Part shown: positions 1-7,583 of the stretch, piece by piece
Position numbering within the stretch: the first letter of the stretch is position 1
How the letters are laid out: each line of letters starts with the position of its first letter
IMG/VR virus record: IMGVR_UViG_3300021519_000027
Span: 1 to 35,430 of that record
DNA length: 35,430 bases
Strand: one strand, 5' to 3'
Source of the DNA: a virus
Notes under the pieces: model-generated
What the model was told of the DNA's origin: nothing
Seen by the model: only the letters and a program-made list of their open reading frames with translations
Databases searched by the model: none
Made by a program: the position numbers and the translations under genes

Positions 1-137
1 GTACCCCACCCTTTTAGGGCGTTAAGCCGCCAATGTAGGATGCAGTAAGTTAGGGTTTTTGCGGCTTTCCACCTAACAGCTAATAACTGCCAAATACAGC
101 CCAAATTTATTTTTAATTTTGTTGTTTTTTTGCTAAA
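1..137. repeat. Terminal direct repeat, left copy
   Basis: These bases recur at the right end of the window. Positions 12-137 match 35305-35430 exactly (126 bases). The outer 11 bases match except for one A/G substitution at position 8 and one missing T in the T-run. The repeat either marks true terminal redundancy of the phage DNA or is the overlap left by assembling a circular genome. It contains no gene. It holds self-complementary segments: GCCGC (26-30) with GCGGC (61-65), GCAGT (42-46) with ACTGC (86-90), and GTTAGG (49-54) with CCTAAC (72-77). It stops just before the -35 box of the promoter at 144. Confidence 0.95.
26..90. other. Structured intergenic region (possible origin, packaging or termination signal)
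   Basis: Within the gene-free interval that joins the genome ends, three short inverted pairs can form. GCAGT/ACTGC encloses GTTAGG/CCTAAC as a two-part stem from 42 to 90. GCCGC/GCGGC (26-30 with 61-65) crosses it, so the two are alternatives or a pseudoknot. On the circular map this is the gap of about 230 bases between the nuclease gene ending at 35266 and the gene starting at 209. An origin or packaging role is a guess from position and symmetry only. Confidence 0.4.
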
Positions 138-143
138 TAATTC

Positions 144-172
144 TTGCATTGTTAAGTTGGCTTAACTAAACT
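144..172 (+). promoter_or_regulatory. Early promoter with palindromic operator in the spacer
   Basis: A sigma70-like promoter is visible: -35 TTGCAT (144-149), a 17-base spacer, and -10 TAAACT (167-172). The spacer holds the perfect palindrome GTTAAGTTGGCTTAAC (151-166). The same TTAAG-N4-CTTAA core sits in the spacers of the promoters at 32647-32675 and 31410-31438. It would drive the genes from 209 to 1242. A repressor bound here would block RNA polymerase directly. Confidence 0.75.
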
Positions 173-208
173 GGAAGTACTCAATAACGAGTGAGATAGG
201 AAAAACAA

Positions 209-418
209 ATGACAACAGCTACAAAAATCAAAAAAGGCCCATTTATTGGGTCAGCTTACGAAGGCAACACATTGCTAGATATTCATGGCTACGATGGTTA
301 CTTTGAAGAAATCTACATTGCAGGTACAGATATTGATGTTACCGAAATGATCCACAGTTTGACAAAAATCTCCTTTGACAAGTTTGAAGAAGATTCCCGT
401 GTACAAATGTTTGGTTAA
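209..418 (+). CDS. Hypothetical protein, 69 aa
   Basis: This is a small soluble acidic protein of 69 residues that I do not recognise. It has no signal peptide, membrane segment or cysteine motif. The start ATG follows an AGGAAA ribosome-binding site at a normal distance and lies about 35 bases below the -10 box of the operator-bearing promoter at 144-172. It is therefore the first gene of the second rightward early segment and probably made early. The next gene starts 11 bases after its stop, so the two are likely co-transcribed. The coding call rests on start, RBS and spacing, not on family recognition. Confidence 0.75.
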   Translation: MTTATKIKKGPFIGSAYEGNTLLDIHGYDGYFEEIYIAGTDIDVTEMIHSLTKISFDKFEEDSRVQMFG

Positions 419-428
419 GGAGAAAATA

Positions 429-740
429 ATGAAAGACTTTATCGGAAGTTGTTTATTAGGGGCTTTGTTAGGTTGTATGTTTGCATACGGTGTACCAGCT
501 AAAGCGCAGTCTTATACAATGACCAATCCCCAAGGCTATAACATGGGTACGGTTCAGATACAGGGCAATACAGCCCAGTTTGTAAACCCGATGGGCTACA
601 CAACTCAGACGGCCACAATCTACCCTAATCAAATTGTTATTACCAGCCCTAGCGGATATACCCAAAGCGTTGTAGGTAACGCTGGCTACACAGTACCGAT
701 GTCCCCACCATCACCACCAAGCCCAAGGGTGTTGCAATGA
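429..740 (+). CDS. Secreted repeat protein, 103 aa
   Basis: The start at 429 is preferred over an upstream in-frame ATG at 375 because a strong AAGGAG site lies just before it and the 375 start would overlap the previous gene. The N-terminus is a classical Sec signal peptide: a lysine, a hydrophobic stretch (residues 5-20), and an AKA cleavage site near residue 25. The mature part has three approximate repeats of about 20 residues, each opening with N/S-P-x-G-Y and followed by Thr/Gln/Val-rich beta-type sequence. It ends in a proline-serine tail. It is predicted to reach the periplasm. A role in superinfection exclusion or envelope change is possible but unproven. Its stop overlaps the next start (ATGA). 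Confidence 0.8.
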   Translation: MKDFIGSCLLGALLGCMFAYGVPAKAQSYTMTNPQGYNMGTVQIQGNTAQFVNPMGYTTQTATIYPNQIVITSPSGYTQSVVGNAGYTVPMSPPSPPSPRVLQ

Positions 741-1057
741 AACAAATGACCGATTACGAAATGATGAAGAACGGTGATTACATCATTAGCTATGCCCCGC
801 AAGCTAGAAATAGCGATCCCTATACATCGCATTTTGCAGCAAAGGCAATGAACCCGTCAGCCCATTACGCTTTAATCATTGATGCTTTAAAGATTTCAGC
901 AGCAGGCAAGACTTTGATTGCCAAAAGATCAGGATTGCATCATGGTCAAGTAGCTAGAAGATTGACTGAATTGGAAAGAAGTGAAGTTATTGGCTTAACT
1001 GGCAAAACTGTTAAAAGCGATTCTAATCGCCAAGAAAGGGAATGGTATCTACTATGA
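737..1057 (+). CDS. Winged-helix DNA-binding-like protein, 106 aa
   Basis: The middle and C-terminal part (about residues 45-95) reads as a small helix-turn-helix or winged-helix domain: helices ending in ALKISAAGKT, then IAKRSGLHHGQVARRLTELER as the HTH core, then a short wing ending in WYLL. The N-terminal part contains a DPYTSHFAAKAM segment often seen at the front of phage proteins of this type. It overlaps the preceding gene by ATGA and the following gene by ATGA, so it is translationally coupled within the early operon. It could be a transcription regulator of later genes. The fold call is fairly firm; the target is unknown. Confidence 0.8.
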   Translation: MKQMTDYEMMKNGDYIISYAPQARNSDPYTSHFAAKAMNPSAHYALIIDALKISAAGKTLIAKRSGLHHGQVARRLTELERSEVIGLTGKTVKSDSNRQEREWYLL

Positions 1058-1242
1058 GTACAAGATCAAGAGGAATGGTTGGCAAGACTTACAGATCGGT
1101 TTCAGAGGCGTTCAAAGATGCTGACTATGCTACCGCCATACAAAGACCCGAATCGTCTGATTTCAGTGGTTTTGGTGCGTTCTGTGGGGGATTGTTGTTC
1201 TTAGTTGTTTTTGGATATAGTTTTTGGAGAACAATCTCTTAA
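1054..1242 (+). CDS. Small single-pass membrane protein, 62 aa
   Basis: I place the start at 1054, where ATGA overlaps the stop of the previous gene; an in-frame ATG at 1042 would add four residues. The N-terminal 40 residues are polar and basic, and a hydrophobic segment (FGAFCGGLLFLVVFGYSFW) near the C-terminus should span the inner membrane once. No family is recognised. It is the last gene of the rightward early operon, and its stop codon overlaps the stop of the convergent endolysin gene. It could act at the host membrane, for example in exclusion or in timing of lysis; this is inference. Confidence 0.65.
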   Translation: MSTRSRGMVGKTYRSVSEAFKDADYATAIQRPESSDFSGFGAFCGGLLFLVVFGYSFWRTIS

Positions 1243-1826
1243 CCTAAAACATTAAGACACATATTTATTTTAGCTTTGCGGTCATCTAAACCGATAGTTC
1301 CACCGTTAATGCGTTTGGTCATGGTTTCTATATCCATGCTATCCGCTAGCACATTTATGCTTTTTTTATGCCAGTACCAGCCTGCACTTAAAGCCGCATA
1401 TTTAGGAGTAGCCAGCCAATCAGGATGCCCAAGCAAATCCACGCCAATACCAAGTCCGCAGTTTGCATAGTTTTCCTTGCCAGTTAGCTGAACCAAACCT
1501 CGCCCTATGTACATACCAGCTTCTTCAGGTGTGTTGTTGCCCATCCTACCTGCGTAGACCTTAGATGCTATCTTTTCAGGGTTACGCTCATATTTTAGTG
1601 CCGTTTCCATATCAGGAAAGCGACTAGGCCAAGTAGACATCAAACCTTTAGCAGAATAATTGAGGTTTTCTTGAAGAATCTTAAAGCCACCTGATTCGTG
1701 CATACATTGACCAATAAAGCAGGCTTGACGCTTTGGAGTGTTGATCTCGTACTTGGCAAAGGTTTCGTTTAAAGGCTCTAGCCACTTGTGATCTAAACCT
1801 AGTTTATCTAACTGCTCATTCGTCAT
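1239..1826 (-). CDS. Endolysin, glycoside hydrolase family 19-like
   Basis: The protein (195 aa) looks like a phage lysozyme of the chitinase-like GH19 family, which cuts the glycan strands of peptidoglycan. The likely catalytic glutamate is E44 in the motif CMHESGGF, followed by the ENLNYSAKGL segment. The conserved YIGRGLVQLTGKENY block lies near residues 107-121. No signal peptide is present, so export through a holin is expected. It starts inside the end of the preceding membrane protein gene (overlap 1816-1826) and ends the leftward late block, meeting the rightward operon stop-to-stop. Length fits single-domain phage GH19 endolysins. Confidence 0.93.
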   Translation of the reverse strand: MTNEQLDKLGLDHKWLEPLNETFAKYEINTPKRQACFIGQCMHESGGFKILQENLNYSAKGLMSTWPSRFPDMETALKYERNPEKIASKVYAGRMGNNTPEEAGMYIGRGLVQLTGKENYANCGLGIGVDLLGHPDWLATPKYAALSAGWYWHKKSINVLADSMDIETMTKRINGGTIGLDDRKAKINMCLNVLG

Positions 1827-2034
1827 TTGAACCCAACTTAATGCCAGTAATTAGACCTATAAAGCCACCAATAATGGTTTGAAAAGCAGGTGTAATAGCT
1901 TCAAATATTTTGTCGTTATTAATGTTACTGTCAAAAAGACCAACAAGCATTGCGCCAACCATACTGACCACAACTACGCACAATGTACCAGTAACTAAAA
2001 TTGTTACTAAATTTCCAAGGCTATTCTTTTCCAT
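1816..2034 (-). CDS. Two-TM membrane protein, candidate holin
   Basis: This 72-residue protein has two clear hydrophobic segments, about residues 8-32 and 46-66, joined by a polar acidic loop, and ends with a charged tail. It sits between the GH19 endolysin and a three-TM-type holin, overlapping both neighbours by 11 and 14 bases. That position and topology fit a second holin, an antiholin or another lysis membrane protein. Which of the two membrane proteins forms the lethal hole cannot be told from sequence. Confidence 0.75.
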   Translation of the reverse strand: MEKNSLGNLVTILVTGTLCVVVVSMVGAMLVGLFDSNINNDKIFEAITPAFQTIIGGFIGLITGIKLGSNDE

Positions 2035-2428
2035 TTTTGGCTCTCATGTCTACTATTTTTTCAAGAGTTCTGCCGCCAAAATAAAACGACATAATTAGCA
2101 TACCCCATTGACCTAATAATTCAACATAAGTTTTGTTGGTATCAATATTAAAAGCCGACATCATCGCAAATACAAAATACCCAGCTAAAATAGCAATTAG
2201 GGTCATTGGTCTAATATTTTTAGAAAGCCAGCTATCAGATGCCATATCCGATTCTTGCCGTTTTGTTAGTTCTTGCTGTTCTGCTGTATCTGCTTGTATT
2301 TCGGCTAAACGGCCTTGCTGTTGTAGTTCTAATAGCTTTGCTTGCGCTTCTGCTTTTGCAGTAGGGTCAGGAATAACTTTGTCTAGGATTTTCATCCCGA
2401 CATTAATGATGTCATCTATTCCGAACAT
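2021..2428 (-). CDS. Holin of the GTA 3TM type
   Basis: The 135-residue protein has a charged coiled-coil N-terminal part (about residues 20-62, rich in Ala, Gln, Glu and Lys), then a WLSKNIRPMTL motif, two hydrophobic stretches (about 75-93 and 105-120) and a basic-acidic tail. This order matches the holin family known from gene transfer agents and many phages (GTA_holin_3TM). It would sit in the inner membrane and release the endolysin. Immediate neighbours are other lysis-type membrane proteins, which supports the call. Confidence 0.85.
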   Translation of the reverse strand: MFGIDDIINVGMKILDKVIPDPTAKAEAQAKLLELQQQGRLAEIQADTAEQQELTKRQESDMASDSWLSKNIRPMTLIAILAGYFVFAMMSAFNIDTNKTYVELLGQWGMLIMSFYFGGRTLEKIVDMRAKNGKE

Positions 2429-2431
2429 GAT

Positions 2432-2596
2432 TTACTTTGGTACTTGAAAGCCGTGTGTACTAAGCCACAGATAACCTATCAAAGCTACTAAAGCATAGCC
2501 AATAGTCTTTAAAGAAAACCAACCAAATTCGGCAACTTTCTCATTAAGCCATTCTTTAATAGCTTCTTTTACAACTTCTTTATCTAGATCGCCCAT
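2432..2596 (-). CDS. Small membrane protein, 54 aa
   Basis: This short reading frame starts with ATG at 2596 and ends with TAA just before the holin start. The N-terminal 25 residues are an amphipathic charged helix (DLDKEVVKEAIKEWLNEK). They are followed by one transmembrane segment (about residues 28-47) and a short tail. It fits the small membrane proteins found in phage lysis cassettes, but no family was recognised. Its packing between coding genes with minimal spacing supports it being real. Confidence 0.7.
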   Translation of the reverse strand: MGDLDKEVVKEAIKEWLNEKVAEFGWFSLKTIGYALVALIGYLWLSTHGFQVPK

Positions 2597-2602
2597 GACT
2601 GC

Positions 2603-2749
2603 TCACTTTGCTTTAGGTTTGCGAGTAGTCGCTTTTTTAACGGTTTTTTTAGCTACTTTTTTAGGAGTAGGCGTAAATGGAAAATCAAAGGTTTCAACTT
2701 TAGGTTGAAAGCCAAACTTGTCTAGTATCCATGTAAATGTAAAGTTCAT
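2603..2749 (-). CDS. Small protein with lysine-rich histone-H1-like tail, 48 aa
   Basis: The first 28 residues are aromatic and neutral, and the last 20 are almost only Lys, Ala, Thr, Val, Arg and Pro (for example KKVAKKTVKKATTRKPKAK). Such tails resemble histone-H1-like and nucleoid-binding proteins and could bind DNA or acidic envelope polymers. It lies between a small membrane protein and a fibre-adjacent gene, with short gaps. The start at 2749 is the only ATG. Function is unknown; nucleic acid or membrane contact is inferred from charge alone. Confidence 0.65.
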   Translation of the reverse strand: MNFTFTWILDKFGFQPKVETFDFPFTPTPKKVAKKTVKKATTRKPKAK

Positions 2750-2750
2750 A

Positions 2751-2921
2751 TTAACCTTTCAATTCATCAATTTGTGCTTGCAATTTAGCAATTTGTTCTT
2801 CTTTGGTTGGCTGATTAGCTAACCATTCTGAATATTGAAATTGTGCTTGTGTTACTTCTTCGGCAGTTAATTCAATAACTTGGTTCTCACCAGTAATAGC
2901 ATTAATTTCTATTCTGTTCAT
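2751..2921 (-). CDS. Fibre-adjacent small protein, 56 aa
   Basis: The protein begins with a beta-type segment (NRIEINAITGENQVIELTAEE), then a helical part, and ends in a coiled coil (KEEQIAKLQAQIDELKG). Phages often have such short proteins directly after a tail-fibre gene, and a similar one (83 aa) lies after the fibre at 17174-18157 here. A fibre-assembly or fibre-attachment role is plausible but unproven. It starts 4 bases after the fibre stop codon and ends 2 bases before the next start, so it is part of the late operon. Confidence 0.75.
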   Translation of the reverse strand: MNRIEINAITGENQVIELTAEEVTQAQFQYSEWLANQPTKEEQIAKLQAQIDELKG

Positions 2922-2924
2922 GGC

Positions 2925-3869
2925 TTACTCGTAAAGAATGTTAATAGTACCAGCATCAAATGTATCTGTTCCGTTGGCAGTAGTAAGTCGAATTCTGTCT
3001 AAAGCACCAGCCAATGTTGGGGATGAGCCACCAATTAAACCAATACTACCTGATTGTGAAGTTGCAATATTCCCAACACAATTCCAAATATTTGACCCAA
3101 CTAATGTCCAAACAACATTTCCATAAAAAGCGTAAGAAGCACTTTGGTTATAAACATAAACATCTAAACCATTTAAATTATTTTGACCATTTGTGCCACT
3201 TGATGTTTGACCAGCAGTAACCCCAACGCTTGCTCCACTATAACTAGAAGTAGACATACTTCCTGAGCCAACTTGAAATCTTAAATTTGAACTGCCGTTT
3301 GTGCTTACTGCGTTAAGCATTACAGTAATTCTTTTTACCCAACTAGGTAGGCTAGTAAAATCAATACTTGTACCACTTGTGGAAGCTACAGCAGTACCGC
3401 TAGTAATAACGCTACTAGCCATAGATGACAAAATAGCACCTGAAATAGATGGGCTTGTACCCAATACATTAGCACCGCTACCAGTAGAAGTTGTTACGCC
3501 TGTGCCGCCTGAAGCAACAGGCAAAGCACTAGAAAGACCTGTAATTGTGCCACCTGTAATTGCAACATTATTAGCGTTTTGAGTAGACATAGTGCCCAAA
3601 GAACCAGTAGCTGTTGTAATAGCAGTATCTACATAAGTTTTTGTAGTTGCATCATAAGCAGAAGTAGGAGTACCCAAGCTTGTAATTTTATTGCTACTCA
3701 TTTGTAAATTGCCAGTAATAGGTGTTTGACCATCAGCAGCTACAGAACCCGTTAAGGCGGTAGCCATGTCACTAAGGGTAGTGTTAGCCCAAGTTGTGCT
3801 AATAGTTGTGCCAGTTACTACTGGGTTTCCTGCTGGGAGATTATAAGTTCCCGCTCCATTTCTACTCAT
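2925..3869 (-). CDS. Tail fibre protein, 314 aa
   Basis: The N-terminal 85 residues follow a common phage fibre pattern: SRNGAGTYNLPAGNPVVTGTTI, then a TWANTTLSDMATALT segment, then an NKITSLGTPTSAYDATTKTYVDT segment. A Ser/Thr/Gly-rich repeat region follows (SGGTGVTTSTGSGANVLGTSP), and the last 150 residues look like a beta-rich C-terminal receptor-binding domain. Low charge and low cysteine fit an extracellular trimer. It starts by a 4-base overlap with the 600-residue protein upstream. It is the third fibre gene in the genome and lies far from the other two. Confidence 0.88.
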   Translation of the reverse strand: MSRNGAGTYNLPAGNPVVTGTTISTTWANTTLSDMATALTGSVAADGQTPITGNLQMSSNKITSLGTPTSAYDATTKTYVDTAITTATGSLGTMSTQNANNVAITGGTITGLSSALPVASGGTGVTTSTGSGANVLGTSPSISGAILSSMASSVITSGTAVASTSGTSIDFTSLPSWVKRITVMLNAVSTNGSSNLRFQVGSGSMSTSSYSGASVGVTAGQTSSGTNGQNNLNGLDVYVYNQSASYAFYGNVVWTLVGSNIWNCVGNIATSQSGSIGLIGGSSPTLAGALDRIRLTTANGTDTFDAGTINILYE

Positions 3870-5668
3870 TTTTGTTCCTTTTCTTGCGCTTTATTAAGTA
3901 TAAGCATACGGGCTAAATTTTTTGTTTCTTCAGTAGGCGTACCAACAACATTGCTTACTTTCTTAGCCCCTTTTCCTAATGCAAAGGCAGCTTCACCTAC
4001 TGCTCTAGGGCTAGATAAAGCCAACATTGGAATAGCGGTCATTGGGCTAGTTAATAAATGAGCAATAGCATAAATATCTGCTCCTTTGCCGATCAATCCT
4101 CTAGGGGTAAGGGAGTTTAAAGCTTGTCCTGACAAAGCAGGCATTATGTCCTGACCACCGCCTTGAATGGCTTTTTGCATTACTTCATCACGATAACCGT
4201 AATTAGTAGATACATTGTTACGCATTAATGATTGAAGCTTACGCAATTGAGTATCGGGGCTTTTACCCATGTTAAAAGTAGTTTTGATCTCATCAAGCAA
4301 TTCTTTGCTTTTATGATAATCATTCATTACTTCAGCATATTTAGGAGCTTGTTTACCAATAGTGCTTTTTATGCTGTCATAAACCTGTTTAACGGCAGCA
4401 TATTGTTTTGTGCCATAAGGCTGTTTTTCCAATACTTCACCAACAGATTGCTTTAAATTATCAAATCCTTCGGGAGTATGAAAAATCTTAGCTGGTTCAG
4501 ATTGCCAGTCTTTGACTTTTGTACGAACATCATTCATGGCATCAATAACACTACTATTTACTTCTTTACCCTTGTAAGAGCCAAAGCTTTCAGTAGCTTC
4601 TCTAATAGCTGTTTTAACTGGGGTGTAATCTAATTGGGTTTTATCTTTTGAAATTTGTTGCATACCGCCTATATAGCGACCTTGCATAGCACTTTTCATA
4701 GTGTTTACATTAGATTCAAGCATATTTAGGATTTCTGCTCTAGGAACTTCATCTCGTAAATTTCTTGCAAATTGCTTAGCTTCTTCACCACCAGCAAAAC
4801 CAGCCCTAGCTGCCGCAGTAATTGGTGCTGCTCCTGTGCCTGTTTCTAGACTAATAAGGTGTGCAGCTAAATCACCAGCCATTTTAGATGCTGGTTTAAT
4901 AGCGTAATCATAAATTGGTTTTGCTACCGCCCCAACTAAAGGCAAAGCACCACTAATTGCAGCATTGGTGGCAATGTTTCCACCCTTTTCAGTAGTCAAT
5001 TCAGGCAAAGTTAAACCAGTTTTTTCAGCTTGACCTGCGCCTGTTAATGCACCAACGCCAGTTGCCCCAATTACTTTGTTAGCTAAATCAGCTAATTTAG
5101 GGCTAGTTGCCATTAAATTTCTAGTATAGCTAGGTAATTGCCCAATTTCTTTAACACCATTCATTATTTTGGTTGTAAGGCCAGTTTCACCCATTACTGA
5201 TCCAGCAGCACCACCCATTAAATAAGGAGCAATTTCACCTGCCAAATTAGCTGGGCGATTAGTAAGCCAAGAATAAGGGCCAGCAGCTTCTTTTGTACCT
5301 GTTTCAATTTGATTCAAAGCGTTAATGCCTTGTTCAACAGGGTTTAATGGTTGTGATGGTTTTTGACCAGTAACTAACCCTGAAAGCGTTTGTTGTGGTT
5401 TTTCTTCCATTAACTTAGCTAAGTATTGTGGGATGCCTGCAACTTGCTTGAGTGCGCCTGTAGCTGCTGTAATAGGGCTACTTACAACACCAGTCATAGC
5501 TTGTGCAATGTGCTTTGGAAGGCCTTTAATTTCAGCCGATCCTGCTGTTACATTAAGCGGGATTCCTTCAGGGCTATATTGCACATCTTCGCCAGCATAC
5601 ATATTCCCAGCGTTTGGGACATCAGGTTGAAATCTTCCTACAGATGGGGAATCAGGTACAAATGGCAT
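3866..5668 (-). CDS. Large internal virion / ejection-type protein, 600 aa
   Basis: This protein is rich in Ala and Gly with several long weakly hydrophobic helical segments (about residues 150-175, 205-225, 240-265, 530-560), separated by charged coiled-coil stretches (about 300-500). No catalytic motif was found. Position at the end of the structural block, next to two other low-complexity proteins and a fibre, and this amphipathic pattern match proteins that podoviruses eject with their DNA to form a channel across the envelope. No family was recognised for certain, so the ejection role is inference. Confidence 0.6.
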   Translation of the reverse strand: MPFVPDSPSVGRFQPDVPNAGNMYAGEDVQYSPEGIPLNVTAGSAEIKGLPKHIAQAMTGVVSSPITAATGALKQVAGIPQYLAKLMEEKPQQTLSGLVTGQKPSQPLNPVEQGINALNQIETGTKEAAGPYSWLTNRPANLAGEIAPYLMGGAAGSVMGETGLTTKIMNGVKEIGQLPSYTRNLMATSPKLADLANKVIGATGVGALTGAGQAEKTGLTLPELTTEKGGNIATNAAISGALPLVGAVAKPIYDYAIKPASKMAGDLAAHLISLETGTGAAPITAAARAGFAGGEEAKQFARNLRDEVPRAEILNMLESNVNTMKSAMQGRYIGGMQQISKDKTQLDYTPVKTAIREATESFGSYKGKEVNSSVIDAMNDVRTKVKDWQSEPAKIFHTPEGFDNLKQSVGEVLEKQPYGTKQYAAVKQVYDSIKSTIGKQAPKYAEVMNDYHKSKELLDEIKTTFNMGKSPDTQLRKLQSLMRNNVSTNYGYRDEVMQKAIQGGGQDIMPALSGQALNSLTPRGLIGKGADIYAIAHLLTSPMTAIPMLALSSPRAVGEAAFALGKGAKKVSNVVGTPTEETKNLARMLILNKAQEKEQK

Positions 5669-5669
5669 A

Positions 5670-7058
5670 TTAGTTCCAAGTTCCAGCTACACCGTTAATA
5701 ATGACCCGTGTGCCTTTTTTAAGACCAGCTTTAGCGGCATCATTTTCGTTTTTAAAGCTAACTGGTTGAACATTTGCAGGGGCTTCAACTTTAGGTACAA
5801 AAATGTGTTTTCTAAACATTTCAGGAACAGGTTTATTAGCAGAACCATATTCTTTAAGAATAATTCCTGTGCCAAATTCTTTTTGAGTTTGTGCCAAATC
5901 TTTAATAGTGTCTTTAAACACTAACATTTTTGAAGTGTCACTATAGTTGGGAAGTAAGCTTGTTAAAATTCTTTCATCACCACCGTTTAAAACGCCTAAT
6001 TTATACGCTTCTTTACCATTTAGCATGGCTGTATTAAAAGCAGAATCAATTTTTTGTCTTACTTGTGGATTGGCTAAATCTGTCATATCAACAGAATTTA
6101 AAACTTGTACATATCTGTCCAAAGCATCTTGATAATTTGCCGCACCATTAACCGCTTTTCTGCTTTCTCCTTCTAAAGGCTTGTATTGATCTGCACGATA
6201 AGCACGGGCAGCTTCAGCACTTGGAAGTCCAGCAGGCGGTGGTGGTGGTTTAAATGGATCATATCCAAATGTTGCAACTAAATCGTTTTCTTTTACGCCA
6301 GTTGCTGAAACTGGTTTAATTGTTGGGTTGCCAGCAACAGGTCTTTGCACTGGATTAACGGTTGATGGATTAACCATTGCAGGATTTCCATCAGCAGTAG
6401 GAGCATTACCAGTAGGCATACCACCATTGTTAGGAATAGCAATACCTTTGTCTTGTAAATGCAAACGCTCATTTAATGTTATTGCAGGCTTAGATGTAGC
6501 CACAAATTGCATAGTGGACTTAGGATTAGATGAATTTTTATCATAAACAAAAGTATCTGTATTACCAGTTTGGGGATTAAGCTGACTAACTTCAGCCCAA
6601 CTAGGCCCTTCAGTAATCTTTTTCATACCCATTGCTCTTAAAGCTGGGCTATATGAACTAGCGGCAAACATATTAGCTGCTTGTGGATTTGGTTCAATTG
6701 CAGGATATTGCATAGATGGTGCAACACCTTGATAAGCAGGCCCAGCTAATTCTTTAGAACTTTCAGGTCTGCCTTTTTGAATCATTCCATAAGTTTGCAA
6801 ATCATTCATTTCTTGATTGCGTAACTTTTGAGCAAGATCAATTTGTGCTTTGTCGGCAGCTTCACCAGTTTTCATTCCAGCGTATTGATTAGCCAAATTA
6901 GCCATAAATTGCAAAGGGCTAGATTTAACATATTGCCCTGAAATCATTTGACCTTGTGGTTGTTGTGCGCCTTGAGCAAATAGCATTTCTGCCAACTTTT
7001 GTTGGCGAGCAATTCCTGATTGCGCTGCTATATCTTCGGGGTTTAAATAATCTGCCAT
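5670..7058 (-). CDS. Virion-associated protein, probable ejection-type, 462 aa
   Basis: The N-terminal 110 residues are helical and Gln/Ala-rich (SGIARQQKLAEMLFAQGAQQ). A proline-rich linker follows (about residues 205-275, with a PFKPPPPPAG run), then a helical segment with repeated Lys/Asp positions, and a C-terminal part with GLKKGTRVIINGVAG, which resembles a small SH3-like or peptidoglycan-associated beta segment. No lysozyme residues were seen. It sits between the 600-aa and 171-aa proteins in the ejection-type cluster. Function is inferred from context only. Confidence 0.6.
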   Translation of the reverse strand: MADYLNPEDIAAQSGIARQQKLAEMLFAQGAQQPQGQMISGQYVKSSPLQFMANLANQYAGMKTGEAADKAQIDLAQKLRNQEMNDLQTYGMIQKGRPESSKELAGPAYQGVAPSMQYPAIEPNPQAANMFAASSYSPALRAMGMKKITEGPSWAEVSQLNPQTGNTDTFVYDKNSSNPKSTMQFVATSKPAITLNERLHLQDKGIAIPNNGGMPTGNAPTADGNPAMVNPSTVNPVQRPVAGNPTIKPVSATGVKENDLVATFGYDPFKPPPPPAGLPSAEAARAYRADQYKPLEGESRKAVNGAANYQDALDRYVQVLNSVDMTDLANPQVRQKIDSAFNTAMLNGKEAYKLGVLNGGDERILTSLLPNYSDTSKMLVFKDTIKDLAQTQKEFGTGIILKEYGSANKPVPEMFRKHIFVPKVEAPANVQPVSFKNENDAAKAGLKKGTRVIINGVAGTWN

Positions 7059-7067
7059 ATCTTTTCC

Positions 7068-7583
7068 TTATGCTGCTGCTACTGCTGGGGCTGCTACTGC
7101 GGCAACTTCACCTATAGCAGGTATAGCTTCCGAACCAAACCAACTACCAATTCCACCAAACCAACTACCAATTCCACCAGTACCGCCAGTTAAAGAAGAA
7201 AGGTCTAAACCGCTTAAATCGTAATTGCCTAATGCGCTGTTATCAATACCACTGCTTCCACCTAACCAGCTATCAATTCCACCGTATTGACCATTAGGAT
7301 AGTAACCACCGTTACCAGCGTAACCGCTACCTGTAGAAAGCCAATCTTCACCAGTTGCAGGGTTTTGACCTGTAGTATCTGTAGGCGTTGAAGGGTTTTG
7401 TCTATTTTGTCTAAGGGCTTGAGCAAGCATATTATTACTTTGCTGACTAGGTTGTGTTTGTGGATTCATTTGCGATGTACGCAATAACAAAGCTTGATGC
7501 AAAGCATCTTGGCTACGGGTATCTTGCATCCCGCTATTCATACCTGATACATCGGTCATGTAAGGATATTGTTGATTAACCAT
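7068..7583 (-). CDS. Low-complexity virion protein, 171 aa
   Basis: The start at 7583 is preferred over an upstream frame start because it overlaps the stop of the previous gene (TAATG). The sequence is rich in Gln, Asn, Gly and Ser, with no long hydrophobic segment apart from an Ala/Val-rich C-terminus (about the last 15 residues). Two perfect 21-base repeats encode IGSWFGG twice near residue 143. No family is recognised. The neighbourhood and composition suggest a tail or ejection-associated structural protein. Confidence 0.6.
   Translation of the reverse strand: MVNQQYPYMTDVSGMNSGMQDTRSQDALHQALLLRTSQMNPQTQPSQQSNNMLAQALRQNRQNPSTPTDTTGQNPATGEDWLSTGSGYAGNGGYYPNGQYGGIDSWLGGSSGIDNSALGNYDLSGLDLSSLTGGTGGIGSWFGGIGSWFGSEAIPAIGEVAAVAAPAVAAA
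7134..7175. repeat. Two perfect 21-base tandem repeats inside a coding gene
   Basis: The 21-base unit is present twice back to back with no mismatch. It lies inside the 171-residue virion protein and adds an IGSWFGG heptad without breaking the frame. Perfect identity suggests a recent duplication or frequent slippage. Confidence 0.9.

Noticed and set aside
375-428. Longer start for the secreted protein at 375
   Set aside because: It would overlap the previous gene by 44 bases, lacks a ribosome-binding site, and would bury the signal peptide.
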